From: Borrelia turcica IST7
GTDB taxonomy: Bacteria > Spirochaetota > Spirochaetia > Borreliales > Borreliaceae
NCBI RefSeq assembly: GCF_003606285.1
Contig: NZ_CP028884.1
Coordinates: forward strand, 124,001 to 188,000
Reading direction: 5' to 3'
DNA length: 64,000 nucleotides
Positions 47,816 to 57,751 of this stretch are shown piece by piece. The notes beneath the pieces are model-generated. The model saw nothing but the letters and a program-made list of their open reading frames with translations, was not told the DNA's origin and did not search any database. The stretch's first letter is position 1. Each line of letters starts with the position of its first letter. A program made the position numbers and the translations under genes.

Positions 47816-49303
47816 TTAAACTCTCCCATAAAGTTTTGTAATATCACTTATCTTCTTGCTTAAATTATCTGTCAAATCACTATTAAGCATTTTAAAAGTC
47901 CAATTGTTAAAAATTGTACCAGGTATATTCATCCTAAATTCAGCCCCTAAGTCAAGATAGTCTTGCATTGGGATTATAACACTATCTGCAACACTAGCCA
48001 TAGCGCCTCTTATCATATCCCAAACAGCAGAATCTTCATTGGTATTAAAATAATCAAAAATATACCTCTTATGCTTATCATCAAGAGAACTAATAAACCC
48101 ACGAGTAGTATTATTATCATGAGTCCCTGTATAGACAATACAATTCCTTATATAATTATGAGGAAGATATGGATTTTTAGCATCAGAATCAAATGCAAAT
48201 TGCATTACTTTCATTCCTGGAAAATTAAAATAATCTCTTAATTTAAATGTATCTTCAAGATCCTCTCCAAGATCCTCTACCCAAATTTTCAAATTATTAA
48301 TTTCGCCTAAAAGATGTTTCAAAAAATCTTTCCCAGGACACTTAACCCAATGCCCCTTAACAGCGGTAGACTCTCTAGCATCTATCTCCCAAGTCGATAC
48401 AAATCCTCTAAAATGATCAATCCTAACAATATCTACATATTTCTGTAAAAAATCAATACGATTAATCCACCACTCATAGTTATCCTTTCTTAAAGCTTTC
48501 CAGTTGTAAGCTGAATTACCCCAAAGCTGTCCTTCCTTAGAAAAATAATCAGGCGGAACACCCGTTACCTTATCTTTACTTGCATCAAACTTTAACTTAA
48601 AATACTTCTGATGAGCCCAAACATCAGCAGAATCATAAGAAACAAAAATAGGAATATCTCCTATTATGCTAACCCCAGCAGCATTAGCATACCTCTTTAA
48701 AGCTCTAAACTGTGAAAAAAAGAAATATTGTAAAACTTGTTGTACTTTAATATCAACATCAAGATCTTCTCTAAGCTTAGCTAAAGCCCTATTATCTCTT
48801 TTAAGAATTTCTCTACTAAATAAAACATTAAAAGTCTCTGAAGATTCGGATTTAGAATAATACTCTTTAAAAACAACAAAGCTTGAAAAATCCAAAAGCC
48901 AATAAGAAGCAGATTTTCTAAATTTTTCAAACTTTTTCATCTCATCCTCAGTTGCCCTATGTAAAAAGTTTAAAGCAGCCTCTTTTAAAACAGCGTCTTT
49001 AACACTTCTAAGCTTATCATAATCAACACACCTATTTTCCAAGCATTCAAGAGTAGCTAAATCTATATCAATAAATCTACCAATAGCCTCTAAATCAATA
49101 TAATTAATATTACCCGCAAATGCAGAACAACTGGAATAAGGAGACCCTACAAAATCCGTAGGAGCATAAGGCAATATTTGCCAATAAGATTGAGATGAAG
49201 CAGCTAGAAAGTCTATAAATCTATATGCCCCCTTACCTAAATCTCCAATCCCATACTTAGATGGTAAAGAACTAATACTTAGTAAAATTCCACTTTTTCT
49301 CAT
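47816..49303 (-). CDS. malQ: 4-alpha-glucanotransferase (amylomaltase)
   Basis: The 495-residue GH77 enzyme transfers alpha-1,4-glucan segments between maltooligosaccharides in the cytoplasm. Conserved features are GILLSISSLPSKYGIGDLG at the N-terminus, IGDIPIFVSYDSADVW, VRIDHFRGF (nucleophile Asp), WVEDLGED (acid/base Glu region) and TGTHDNNTTRGF. The ATG at 49303 is preceded by GAGG at 9 nt. B. burgdorferi MalQ is known and is not essential for maltose use, as I recall. Confidence 0.95.
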   Translation of the reverse strand: MRKSGILLSISSLPSKYGIGDLGKGAYRFIDFLAASSQSYWQILPYAPTDFVGSPYSSCSAFAGNINYIDLEAIGRFIDIDLATLECLENRCVDYDKLRSVKDAVLKEAALNFLHRATEDEMKKFEKFRKSASYWLLDFSSFVVFKEYYSKSESSETFNVLFSREILKRDNRALAKLREDLDVDIKVQQVLQYFFFSQFRALKRYANAAGVSIIGDIPIFVSYDSADVWAHQKYFKLKFDASKDKVTGVPPDYFSKEGQLWGNSAYNWKALRKDNYEWWINRIDFLQKYVDIVRIDHFRGFVSTWEIDARESTAVKGHWVKCPGKDFLKHLLGEINNLKIWVEDLGEDLEDTFKLRDYFNFPGMKVMQFAFDSDAKNPYLPHNYIRNCIVYTGTHDNNTTRGFISSLDDKHKRYIFDYFNTNEDSAVWDMIRGAMASVADSVIIPMQDYLDLGAEFRMNIPGTIFNNWTFKMLNSDLTDNLSKKISDITKLYGRV

Positions 49304-49450
49304 AATTTTATACCTCAAAAATAATTTGCTTTAATTAAACTTATAAAACAAATGTCTATATATAATTATTATAACCAAAAAATAGTAACATTAAAGCTTT
49401 ATTAAAAAGATTTAATGAAATATTTTGATAATCAAATATCTTCTCAATTG

Positions 49451-49459
49451 TGGTATAAT
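49451..49459 (+). promoter_or_regulatory. Extended -10 promoter of OmpA-domain gene
   Basis: TGGTATAAT is an extended -10 element with the TG at the correct position. It ends 7 nt before the ATG at 49467 and no Shine-Dalgarno is present, predicting a leaderless mRNA. Confidence 0.55.
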
Positions 49460-49466
49460 TTTTTAA

Positions 49467-50624
49467 ATGAATTTTAAAATTATTATCCTATTACTTTTAT
49501 TAACACATCTATCGTTTGCATTTGAAACATTAGAATTTAAATATGCTAAAGGAACCAAATTTAGAATAGAAACCACAGACAATCAAGAAATTTACCTAAA
49601 CGGAACACTTAATGCAAAAACTAAAACCAATATTCAAGTTTCAAGCGAAGTAAAAGATGTAAAAGACAACTTTGCAGATATTAAATCTTATTTTAGGGTA
49701 CTAAAAAGAGATGACGAGCGTGATGTCTTTTTGCTTAAGGAAGAATTTGAAGGAAATTTTAGCATAAATAAACAAGGTGAGTATAAAATCAATAATAATC
49801 AAAAGAGACCCTCCGTTAGAGGTATTCCAAGGTTCCCAAAAACATCCTTAAGAATAAATGAAAGTTGGACATATCCGGCAGAAGAATACATTCAGGCATC
49901 TACAATTTCAAACGAAATAAAAGATTTTATTGTAAAGTTTAATGTAAATTATGTATATAAGGGCAAAGAAAAAATAAAAGGAAAAGATTACGATATAATT
50001 CACTCAAATTATGAATCTAGATATAATGTAAAAAATATTGCATTCTCTCAAAAGGTTAACCAAATAATTTACTTTGACTCAATAGCAGGAAATACATACA
50101 AATACAATGATACATACGTATTTGAAATGAAAAATGATAAAAATAATATCAAAATGATTGGTAATTCATCTGGAGAAACAATCTCTATTGAATTGCAAAA
50201 CGACAACTTAATAGAGAATGAAGTAAAAGAGTATATTAAAGATAAACAAATAGACTCTATTGATATAAATAAAAATGAAAAAGGAATTAACCTAAGCTTA
50301 GATATTGAATTTCATCCTGATTCTTTTCAAGTAATGAAAAAAGAATATAAAAAACTAAACCATATAGCCAAGCTATTAGAAAAATTCAAAGACAACAATA
50401 TTCTAATAGAAGGACATACAGCAAAGTTTGGAACAGAACAAGAAATGCAAGAATTATCTGAGAAAAGAGCTCATTCAATTGGAAACTACCTATTAAAAAT
50501 GAAAGTAAAAAACAAAAATCAAATATTTTTCAAAGGATGGGGTGCTAAAAAACCTAAGTATGAAAGCTCATCTCCTTTAGCATCAAAAAATCGAAGAGTA
50601 GAAATTACAATTCTAAATAATTAA
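49467..50624 (+). CDS. OmpA-domain envelope protein (Tpn50-like)
   Basis: The 385-residue protein has a cleavable signal peptide (MNFKIIILLLLLTHLSFA), a beta-rich N-terminal region and a C-terminal OmpA peptidoglycan-binding domain (about residues 270-385): VEGHTAK-like IEGHTAKFGTEQEMQELSEKRA, and FFKGWGAKKPKYESSSPLASKNRRVEITIL, with the conserved NRRVEI signature. It probably anchors the outer membrane to peptidoglycan, like treponemal Tpn50. It converges on dksA. Its start codon lies 7 nt after an extended -10 element. Confidence 0.85.
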   Translation: MNFKIIILLLLLTHLSFAFETLEFKYAKGTKFRIETTDNQEIYLNGTLNAKTKTNIQVSSEVKDVKDNFADIKSYFRVLKRDDERDVFLLKEEFEGNFSINKQGEYKINNNQKRPSVRGIPRFPKTSLRINESWTYPAEEYIQASTISNEIKDFIVKFNVNYVYKGKEKIKGKDYDIIHSNYESRYNVKNIAFSQKVNQIIYFDSIAGNTYKYNDTYVFEMKNDKNNIKMIGNSSGETISIELQNDNLIENEVKEYIKDKQIDSIDINKNEKGINLSLDIEFHPDSFQVMKKEYKKLNHIAKLLEKFKDNNILIEGHTAKFGTEQEMQELSEKRAHSIGNYLLKMKVKNKNQIFFKGWGAKKPKYESSSPLASKNRRVEITILNN

Positions 50625-50633
50625 ATACATGTT

Positions 50634-51011
50634 TTATCTTCTGCTCTTTTTCTCTTTTCTAGTTTGACACCCTATACACAAAAATGCATAAGGAATAGCT
50701 TCAAGTCTCTCTTTTGCAATATCCTTATCACAAGCTAAACACCTTCCATAAGTATTTTGAGAAATACGATAAAGTGCTTGATTTATTAAATGAAGATTCT
50801 TTTTCTCAACAGAGCTTAAAGCTTCAAGATTATTTCCATCCATGTTATCAAACGCAATATCAAGTACATCCTTAAGATGAAGATCATTGCTAATAATTTC
50901 TCTCTTACTATCCTCAACAGATTTTATAGAATTCAATATTTCTTTTTTTGCTTCCAAAAGAAGATTTTTCATCTTCAAAACAAACTCATGCTCAAAATTA
51001 CTTTTCTGCAT
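50634..51011 (-). CDS. dksA: DksA/TraR-family RNA polymerase regulator
   Basis: The 125-residue protein has the DksA coiled-coil (about 10-75) and a C-terminal zinc finger CLAC...CIGC (Cys near residues 91, 94, 112 and 115). DksA binds the RNA polymerase secondary channel and, with (p)ppGpp, tunes rRNA and stress genes; in B. burgdorferi it contributes to the stringent response. GGGAGG lies 7 nt before the ATG. It is divergent from infA. Confidence 0.93.
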   Translation of the reverse strand: MQKSNFEHEFVLKMKNLLLEAKKEILNSIKSVEDSKREIISNDLHLKDVLDIAFDNMDGNNLEALSSVEKKNLHLINQALYRISQNTYGRCLACDKDIAKERLEAIPYAFLCIGCQTRKEKKSRR

Positions 51012-51117
51012 GATCTTACCTCCCTATAATAAATTACACTCTTTAAAAAACTTCGTGTAATTATATAAACAATCCCATACAATGTAAACTAGCTCATTAA
51101 TTTTTATCAAAAAATAA

Positions 51118-51146
51118 TTGCAATGATATTTTTAATTGTGTACAAT
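51118..51146 (+). promoter_or_regulatory. infA promoter
   Basis: TTGCAA (51118-51123) and TACAAT (51141-51146) are separated by 17 nt, a good vegetative promoter. Transcription would begin near 51153, giving a leader of about 26 nt that contains the AAGGAGG ribosome binding site (51168-51174). Confidence 0.75.
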
Positions 51147-51178
51147 TTATTGTGTTATACAAGTAACAAGGAGGCATT

Positions 51179-51400
51179 TTGGATACTAAAGAAGAAGCTA
51201 TTGAAACTGAGGGCATTGTTAAAGAATCTCTTCCTAATACAATGTTTAGAGTAGAACTTAAGAATGGACATTTAGTTCTAGCTCATTTGTCTGGAAAGAT
51301 GAGAAAACACTTCATTAAAATAGTTCCTGGTGACAAGGTAAAGGTTGCTTTATCACCTTATGATCTTACAAAGGGCAGAATAATATATAGAGAGAAATAG
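51179..51400 (+). CDS. infA: Translation initiation factor IF-1
   Basis: The 73-residue OB-fold protein binds the 30S A site during initiation. Motifs include [52 protein letters not shown]. The start is TTG (51179-51181), 4 nt after a full AAGGAGG. This is the only initiation factor gene in the window. It is divergent from dksA and converges on batD. Confidence 0.96.
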   Translation: MDTKEEAIETEGIVKESLPNTMFRVELKNGHLVLAHLSGKMRKHFIKIVPGDKVKVALSPYDLTKGRIIYREK

Positions 51401-51417
51401 CTTATCTTTACTACTTC

Positions 51418-53469
51418 TTATATCAAGTTATCCTTAACAGACGAGATAAAATTTCTATAAATCCAACCCTGGAGCCCATGGCTTGTTTGAATGAGCACAA
51501 AGTCATCTTTTCTATCAAGTACATAAACACTTACATTGCCCTTTATAAATTTCCAACTCCTTGAAAAGTTGTCAGGAACTTTATAAAGAGAAACTAAATC
51601 ACCTTTAATTATTCCAATTTCAGACTGTTGTTCTACATAAAAATAATATGTTTGAAACAAAGTAAAACAAGTTACAGAACAAAGTAAGAATAAAATTATT
51701 TTCTTTAAATTTCTTGCATAAAATTTATAAGAAAGTACTATTATTAAAACATTTATTAAAATCAAACTAACAATGAAAAAAACATTAGAAAACACAAAAC
51801 TATTATTTCTAATATTCTCACTAACTCCGCTCCTAGCTTCAATTAAATCAACAACTTTATAAAAGGTATCATTATTTGGCGAAGTGAAAAATGCTTTATA
51901 AGCCGAATAAATTGCATCAAACTCTTTCTCCATTTTACTCAAAATAAGCGCTCTATTTAACCAAAGTCCTGAGTAACTTGGATTTTTTTTAATAATATTA
52001 TCTACTTTATTAAGTGAGTCATCATAATTTTTTGATTTATAACTTTCAATTAAATCATTTATACTCTCTTCCGAAAAAGAACCATCACTCATAGCATTAA
52101 GACTAACCCCAATAGTCAATATTAAAATAACTAATCCAAAACCTGAAGCAAGAAAAAATTTTTTATATCTAATAAAAATGACTAAAGAGAATAAAAATCC
52201 TGGGATTAAAATCAAGTAATAAACAGGTATAAAGAATAAAAAAGTTTTATTCTTATAATTTAAAATATCGTCATATGAAAGTAACTTAAAATCAGTAAAT
52301 AAATCTTTAGTAGAATCATCATCACTTTTAAATTCGCCATAATATTCATATTTTAGTCGCTTACCTTCAAGTCTATAAACCTTTTCATCTTCAGGTTCTA
52401 GATAAGTAAAATCACCAATATTTAAAAATAAATTACCTCTATTATCCGGCTTAATGGTATAAATTTTAGATATACTACCCTTATATCCATCTTTTGAAGG
52501 CTCAAAATTATAATGTTCTTTCTTATAAATGACTCTTGAATTATAAGTTTCAATTTCTGGAAAACGAATATGTGGAAGATTTCCTTGTCCTGTTATTTTG
52601 ATTAAAATAGTAAAAGTATCTTGATTAATTAAAGTTGAATTTGGATATTCATATTCAATTTTAAAATTGCCCACAGCTAAAGACTTAACCTCATCTGGAA
52701 TAGGTTTGACTTTTAAAAAAATCTCAGGAACCACACGAGTAATATTTTCATCTACATTAAAAGAAACACTAGGGATAATAATATCTTTTGCCCCCCTAAG
52801 AGGAGTTAAAATAAAATTATAAAGAGGCACATCTAAAATTTCTTTACTATTGAAAGTTCTATACCTAATATTTCCAAATATAGGAGTCCTATCAATCATA
52901 GCATCCTTAACAGCACTAAAAGCACCAGTAACAAAATTTAGATTGCTATTTGTAAGCCAATTTGAACGTAAAACAAACCCAACACTCTGATACTCATAAA
53001 TTTCTTTATTGCTAAAATCCCAATACAGTTCAACTGGTAAACCAAAAGACTGCATCTCATCCTGTCTTAAAATACTCACTTCATATTCTGAACTTAAATA
53101 AACTTCATCACGATAAATTAATTTTAATGAAGGAATTTTAACAAATCCTAACTTTTCAAAATAATATTCAACCTTTATTTCAATAACAAAATTACTCCCA
53201 TCTAAAACTCTATTTATTGATGCAAGCTTAGTTTTATCATTCATATCCTTGCTTATTTCCAACTTTAATAAACTCTCGTCAAATTCCTGAGACAGATTTA
53301 ATCTAATAATATGAACAACTTTATCCCCTTTAAGCACCTTAGTTGACAATAAATAATCATTACCAGATAAGGCAAAAATTTTAAAATTTATAAAAAAGAA
53401 AACTAAAAATATTAAAACTACCAATCTTCTTTTGGAGACACAATATCCTCCTCTGCTCTTGTTACCCAT
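51418..53469 (-). CDS. BatD-like protein with SH3 domain
   Basis: The 683-residue membrane protein resembles BatD of the aerotolerance gene cluster. It has a long basic N-terminus then signal (about residues 15-32), an N-terminal beta-rich periplasmic part, membrane segments near residue 410-460 and 570-600, a short TPR stretch between them, and a C-terminal SH3-like domain (about 610-675, ending LQGWIYRNFI). The ATG at 53469 has AGAGG 6 nt upstream, embedded in the end of the TPR-lipoprotein gene, with which it overlaps by 52 bp. Confidence 0.8.
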   Translation of the reverse strand: MGNKSRGGYCVSKRRLVVLIFLVFFFINFKIFALSGNDYLLSTKVLKGDKVVHIIRLNLSQEFDESLLKLEISKDMNDKTKLASINRVLDGSNFVIEIKVEYYFEKLGFVKIPSLKLIYRDEVYLSSEYEVSILRQDEMQSFGLPVELYWDFSNKEIYEYQSVGFVLRSNWLTNSNLNFVTGAFSAVKDAMIDRTPIFGNIRYRTFNSKEILDVPLYNFILTPLRGAKDIIIPSVSFNVDENITRVVPEIFLKVKPIPDEVKSLAVGNFKIEYEYPNSTLINQDTFTILIKITGQGNLPHIRFPEIETYNSRVIYKKEHYNFEPSKDGYKGSISKIYTIKPDNRGNLFLNIGDFTYLEPEDEKVYRLEGKRLKYEYYGEFKSDDDSTKDLFTDFKLLSYDDILNYKNKTFLFFIPVYYLILIPGFLFSLVIFIRYKKFFLASGFGLVILILTIGVSLNAMSDGSFSEESINDLIESYKSKNYDDSLNKVDNIIKKNPSYSGLWLNRALILSKMEKEFDAIYSAYKAFFTSPNNDTFYKVVDLIEARSGVSENIRNNSFVFSNVFFIVSLILINVLIIVLSYKFYARNLKKIILFLLCSVTCFTLFQTYYFYVEQQSEIGIIKGDLVSLYKVPDNFSRSWKFIKGNVSVYVLDRKDDFVLIQTSHGLQGWIYRNFISSVKDNLI

Positions 53470-54005
53470 AAAATCCTCTCAAGATTTTCAATATACCTCA
53501 AAAAATTTTCATTATTCTCGATAAAATCTTTACTCTTATTAACACTTAAAGATTCCAAATTATCTGGAATGGTTCTTTTTTTAATTATTGCAAGTTCAAG
53601 ATTATATTTAGCATTATAGCTTGCAGGATTAATTTTTAAAGCCTCCTTAAAGGCCATCTCCGCTTTTCGATAAAGTCCCTGGTTATAATATATTATTCCT
53701 TCATTATAATTTATACTAAAATTCAAAAAAACATCATCATCCCTTCTTGCATATGAAAACATACGAAGAGAACTCTCATATTCACCTAAAGAATAATATA
53801 CAATTCCAAGGTTATAATAACCCCAAGCAGAACTCTTAACATCATCTACAAGATTATAATAAGTAGAAATTGCATTTTGATAATTACCTCTAATATATTC
53901 ATAATTTCCAATGGCCATAAGAGACATAGATTTAACATTAGTACAAGAAAAAAAAGATACAAAAATAAAACCTAAGCACAATTTAACTAAAAAGTCTCGT
54001 CCCAT
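53418..54005 (-). CDS. BatC-like TPR lipoprotein
   Basis: The 195-residue lipoprotein has a lipobox VSFFSC (Cys near residue 21) and three TPR repeats (GNYEYIRGNYQNAISTYYNL; AWGYYNLGIVYYSLGEYESSL; NYNEGIIYYNQGLYRKAEMAFKEALKINP). It matches BatC, the TPR member of Bat clusters. It overlaps the upstream BatB gene by 19 bp and the downstream batD gene by 52 bp, so the three are translated together. Confidence 0.82.
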   Translation of the reverse strand: MGRDFLVKLCLGFIFVSFFSCTNVKSMSLMAIGNYEYIRGNYQNAISTYYNLVDDVKSSAWGYYNLGIVYYSLGEYESSLRMFSYARRDDDVFLNFSINYNEGIIYYNQGLYRKAEMAFKEALKINPASYNAKYNLELAIIKKRTIPDNLESLSVNKSKDFIENNENFLRYIENLERILWVTRAEEDIVSPKEDW

Positions 54006-54976
54006 TTAATAACCTTAACAAATATATACAACATCATAAATAACAAAGAAATGACTAAGAAAATTTTATACCTTAGAATACTAATAATCATAATATCACT
54101 TGAACTTTTTTTTATTATATCATTTCTTATTTCATTAATAACATAATTTGTACCCTTTAAATATAAATCATAATAAGAGCCCTTAAGAGAAGATGCAAGA
54201 AGATGTAGATTATCCTCATTAAGCAAAGCTTTAACTACCCCTCCCTCTTTATCTCTAACACTTACATTATTATCAATCAAAGGAGACGGGTTATTACTTC
54301 CAATACCAACTACAAAGCTCTTAATACCCATAGCATCAACTAATTTAGAAAATCTATAATAATTATTCTCACCCCACTCATCTCCATCCGTTAAAATTAT
54401 TAAAAAATTATAATAAGAATCATCCTTTATTCCCTGTATAGCGCTAAACACTCCCTCACTTAAAAAACTACCAGGAAAACTTATTAAATTAGGTTCAATA
54501 TAATTTAATATCTTCTGTAAACTAGCTTTATCCTTAGAAAAGGGTAAAATTAAAACTGGCTTGCCTTTAAAAATAGTAAGCGAATACTCAGCACTTTCAA
54601 AATTATTTAAAATTAAACTAATAACATCCTTAGCACTCTCAAGCCTATTAATCGACCTCCCTTCATCTAGACTTAACATACTACGAGATACATCAACAAC
54701 AAAAGATATTCTTAAATTTGACCTCTCATCTTCAGCAACTTTATGTCCCCAAGAAATATTTAAAATAGAAAGAATCAAAAATCCCAAACTCAAGATGAAA
54801 AACAATATCATAAGTATTTTTTTTATGTAATAATTTTTTATGTATGCATTATTAGCATACATAATACTTAAATTCTTAAAAAATGGCTGATTTTTCTTAA
54901 AATTATAGATATACACAATAAGAATTAAGAACAAAACTATAAACAAGTAAAAAGCATAATAATTCCCTATACTCAT
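53987..54976 (-). CDS. BatB-like von Willebrand factor A protein
   Basis: The 329-residue membrane protein has N-terminal hydrophobic segments (about 6-25 and 52-74), a vWA domain with MIDAS motif DVSRSMLS (about 94-101) and LTDGDEWG (about 199-206), and a C-terminal membrane helix (about 305-325). It is the BatB member, probably forming a membrane complex with BatA. The ATG overlaps the BatA stop by 4 bp (ATGA), with AGAGG upstream. Confidence 0.87.
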   Translation of the reverse strand: MSIGNYYAFYLFIVLFLILIVYIYNFKKNQPFFKNLSIMYANNAYIKNYYIKKILMILFFILSLGFLILSILNISWGHKVAEDERSNLRISFVVDVSRSMLSLDEGRSINRLESAKDVISLILNNFESAEYSLTIFKGKPVLILPFSKDKASLQKILNYIEPNLISFPGSFLSEGVFSAIQGIKDDSYYNFLIILTDGDEWGENNYYRFSKLVDAMGIKSFVVGIGSNNPSPLIDNNVSVRDKEGGVVKALLNEDNLHLLASSLKGSYYDLYLKGTNYVINEIRNDIIKKSSSDIMIISILRYKIFLVISLLFMMLYIFVKVIKWDETF

Positions 54977-55974
54977 AATACCTCTTTTAAAAAGACCTTA
55001 GAAAATATAAAATAAAGAACCAATAAACAAAATATTACTAAGAGAAATTCATTGTAAATATCTTTATTTTCGACAGAAATTTTAACTTTCCTCTCTACAT
55101 TTTCTTTTTTTGAAAAATCCTGAATTGCAAATTTAAATGAAAAATCATCGTTTACAGAATAAAAAAGTCCTCCTGTTCTACTTGAAATCTCAAAAAGCAT
55201 ACTGGGGTCATAAACTTCCTTTAAAGTACCCTGATAAAACTTACCCGACCTCAATTTAAACTCAACACTAAGCTCTTCATTACTACCAATTCCAATAGAG
55301 TAAATTTTAACATTCAATCCTTTAGCAAGATTTATTACTTGATCCTTATACACTTCATCCGAATTAACCACTCCATCCGTTAAAACAATCACGGACTTTC
55401 TAGGAGCTTCTGAATGTTTTAAATGAGAAAGAGCAATTGAAATTCCAAGACCTAAAGCAGAACCATTCCCAAGATCCATTATGTAAAGATCATCTAATTT
55501 TTTAGCAAAAAACTCCCTATCAACTGTAAGTGGAACTATTAACGAAGCTTCTTTTGCAAAAGCCACTAGACCAATATTGTCATTCTCCCTTTGAAAAGCA
55601 AAATACTTAATTAATTCCTTTGCAAATTCAAGTCTATTCTTAGAGGAAAACTCAACAGCACCCATACTAGGTGATATATCTAATACAATAATAATATCCG
55701 CCCCATTGCTAAGATAAGACATCTTCTTTTTCGAAATAGAAGGTCCCGCTAAGGTCAAGACCATGCCTATTATTGCCAAATAAAAAAAAGAATAAGTTGT
55801 AAAATACAATACATTTAATCCATAATCTTTAAATTTCAGAGAACCAACATTTCCATAAAGAGATATTGGAAATTTAATTTTCCCCCCTCTATCTTTAAGA
55901 AAATGGCTATAATAAATTATTAAAGGAAGAATTATAAGTAAAAATAAATATAAGGGAGAATTAAATGTTAACAT
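54973..55974 (-). CDS. BatA-like von Willebrand factor A protein
   Basis: The 333-residue product has N-terminal membrane segments (about residues 5-24 and 52-74), a vWA domain with MIDAS DISPSMG (about 94-100), a second motif TDGVVNSDEVY, and a C-terminal helix (about 305-327). The start MLTFNSPLYLF at 55974 follows AGGGG; an extra upstream stretch to 55998 is not needed. It overlaps the previous gene by 14 bp. Bat proteins are linked to oxidative or envelope stress tolerance in spirochaetes, with uncertain mechanism. Confidence 0.87.
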   Translation of the reverse strand: MLTFNSPLYLFLLIILPLIIYYSHFLKDRGGKIKFPISLYGNVGSLKFKDYGLNVLYFTTYSFFYLAIIGMVLTLAGPSISKKKMSYLSNGADIIIVLDISPSMGAVEFSSKNRLEFAKELIKYFAFQRENDNIGLVAFAKEASLIVPLTVDREFFAKKLDDLYIMDLGNGSALGLGISIALSHLKHSEAPRKSVIVLTDGVVNSDEVYKDQVINLAKGLNVKIYSIGIGSNEELSVEFKLRSGKFYQGTLKEVYDPSMLFEISSRTGGLFYSVNDDFSFKFAIQDFSKKENVERKVKISVENKDIYNEFLLVIFCLLVLYFIFSKVFLKEVL

Positions 55975-56860
55975 TATTACCCCTATTAAATTCTTCAAAA
56001 CTAAGAGCTGCTTTCTTGAGATCCTCTAAAACAAGTGACAGATTTCCACCTAGTAAATTAACACCACTAAATTTACTAAAATCAGAAATCCTAAGCATAT
56101 TAACCAAAGTTGAACGAATTTCATAAGGCACCTTAAGATTTTGCAAAATTTCAGAAATTTCAGTTGTGGTAATTGCATTAAAATCAAAGCCTGTTTTTTT
56201 TGATAAATAAACCCTTAAAGAAGAGTTTAATAAATTATAAAAAACAATTTGATCCTCTTCATTTTTAATATAATTAGATAAAATAACAAACTGTTTTTGA
56301 AAAATTCTATATGGCTTCCTCAAATTATGTCTCATTATTAAAAATGTTAATAAATTCCTTATAAGCTTTAAAAACTTAATAAAAACATAAGGAACCACCA
56401 TAAGTGCTAAAACAAAAATAACAAGGTAAGTGCTTGTTCCTGGAAGAAAAAGGACACCCTCTATATTTTGTATCATAAGAGAATCATCTGCCGCTATTAG
56501 CTTACTTGTATTTATTTTTATATTTTTAAGAACAACTTTGATTGATTTATTATTCTTGCTAACATCTCCAACATAAATGAGTGGAAGAGTATTGCTTCCA
56601 ACATAAAATGAAACAAACTGTATTATTATCTCTCCTCTTTCTGGTCTGTAAATAAGTGAATTAACCTCAACAAACTCATTCTTAATTTCCTTAAAATCAG
56701 CAGGAGTAAAATTTTCATCCTCACTAAGAACCAAAGAAAATTTAAGCTCAACAGTATCTCCAACATAATAACGAGTTGGAATAAATATTTCATTTTTTAA
56801 CTCATACGAGAATAAATTAAGAGATAAAAAAGATACAAAAATAATAATTATATTTTTCAA
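55961..56860 (-). CDS. Bat-cluster membrane protein, accessory
   Basis: The 299-residue protein has a signal peptide (NIIIIFVSFLSLNLFSYE), a beta-rich extracytoplasmic region, one membrane span (about 142-165) and a basic, helical cytoplasmic C-terminus. It occupies the slot between the DUF58 gene and BatA where small membrane partners are usually found. The start is TTG at 56860 and overlaps the stop of the DUF58 gene (TTGA); AAGGA lies about 9 nt upstream. I do not assign it to a named family. Confidence 0.75.
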   Translation of the reverse strand: MKNIIIIFVSFLSLNLFSYELKNEIFIPTRYYVGDTVELKFSLVLSEDENFTPADFKEIKNEFVEVNSLIYRPERGEIIIQFVSFYVGSNTLPLIYVGDVSKNNKSIKVVLKNIKINTSKLIAADDSLMIQNIEGVLFLPGTSTYLVIFVLALMVVPYVFIKFLKLIRNLLTFLIMRHNLRKPYRIFQKQFVILSNYIKNEEDQIVFYNLLNSSLRVYLSKKTGFDFNAITTTEISEILQNLKVPYEIRSTLVNMLRISDFSKFSGVNLLGGNLSLVLEDLKKAALSFEEFNRGNNVNI

Positions 56861-57738
56861 ACCTTGTTATCCTTTTTTAAAAGGGCTTTTATTTTTCTAA
56901 AAACATCATCTTTTGTGCTAATTTCTATAAAATTAATACTTCTCCTTACACACTCTTGCTTCCACCTTATTTTATCCAAAGTCCAATAATTTTTATAACC
57001 ATTCACTATTGTTTTACTAAAACCGGAAGCTAAAAAATTCTCACCCGTTTCAATATCTTCATAAGTTAAAAATCCATACTGAGGAAGATTTTCATCAAAA
57101 AAATCTGTAAGCCTTATTGCAATAATGTTATGACGCTTACTAAGTACAGTTAAAGACCTAAAATAATCACTAGCCTTAAAATCCGAAATAATGATAATTA
57201 AAGACCTTTTTTTATAATACTCGGCTGTGTTTTTAAATATATAAGTTAAATTACTACCTCTTTGTAGTTTCCTATTTATTGTTTCATTTAAAATTAATCC
57301 TAAATGTGAATGCCCTTTTCTAGAAGGAATAAATTTATCTGTTTTACTTGAAAAAAAAGTTATGCCTATTTTGTCATTATTAAAAAATGCCATATGGGCA
57401 AAAATAGAAACTAAAAGATCCTGGATTTCTTTTTTATTAATAGTGCTTCCCAAACTCATTGAAAGTGAATTATCAACAAGAAGATGAAGATTCATTCCCT
57501 TATCTTCTTTAAAAACCTTTGAAAATATGCTATCTGTTTTAGAACTAACATTCCAATCAATAAATCTAGCATCATCCGTCTCTTCATAAGGTCTAAATTC
57601 ATGAAATTCAAGACCAAGACCCTTAAAAATTGAACGATATCCACCAAAATTAAGTTCTAAAAGCATTTTTCTTGAAAAAAATTTTAAAGCTTTTATTTTA
57701 GTCTTCGTGCTAGTATTTAATTCATTATTCTCTTGCAT
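56857..57738 (-). CDS. DUF58 domain protein
   Basis: The 293-residue cytoplasmic protein has the DUF58 signature FHEFRPYEETDDARFIDWNVSSKT (about residues 46-69) followed by a vWA-like fold with LLVDNSLSMSLG (about 91-102). DUF58 proteins accompany MoxR ATPases and vWA proteins, and are thought to be their targets or adaptors. It begins 13 bp after the moxR stop and overlaps the next gene by 4 bp. Confidence 0.88.
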   Translation of the reverse strand: MQENNELNTSTKTKIKALKFFSRKMLLELNFGGYRSIFKGLGLEFHEFRPYEETDDARFIDWNVSSKTDSIFSKVFKEDKGMNLHLLVDNSLSMSLGSTINKKEIQDLLVSIFAHMAFFNNDKIGITFFSSKTDKFIPSRKGHSHLGLILNETINRKLQRGSNLTYIFKNTAEYYKKRSLIIIISDFKASDYFRSLTVLSKRHNIIAIRLTDFFDENLPQYGFLTYEDIETGENFLASGFSKTIVNGYKNYWTLDKIRWKQECVRRSINFIEISTKDDVFRKIKALLKKDNKV

Positions 57739-57751
57739 CTTATAGCAACCC

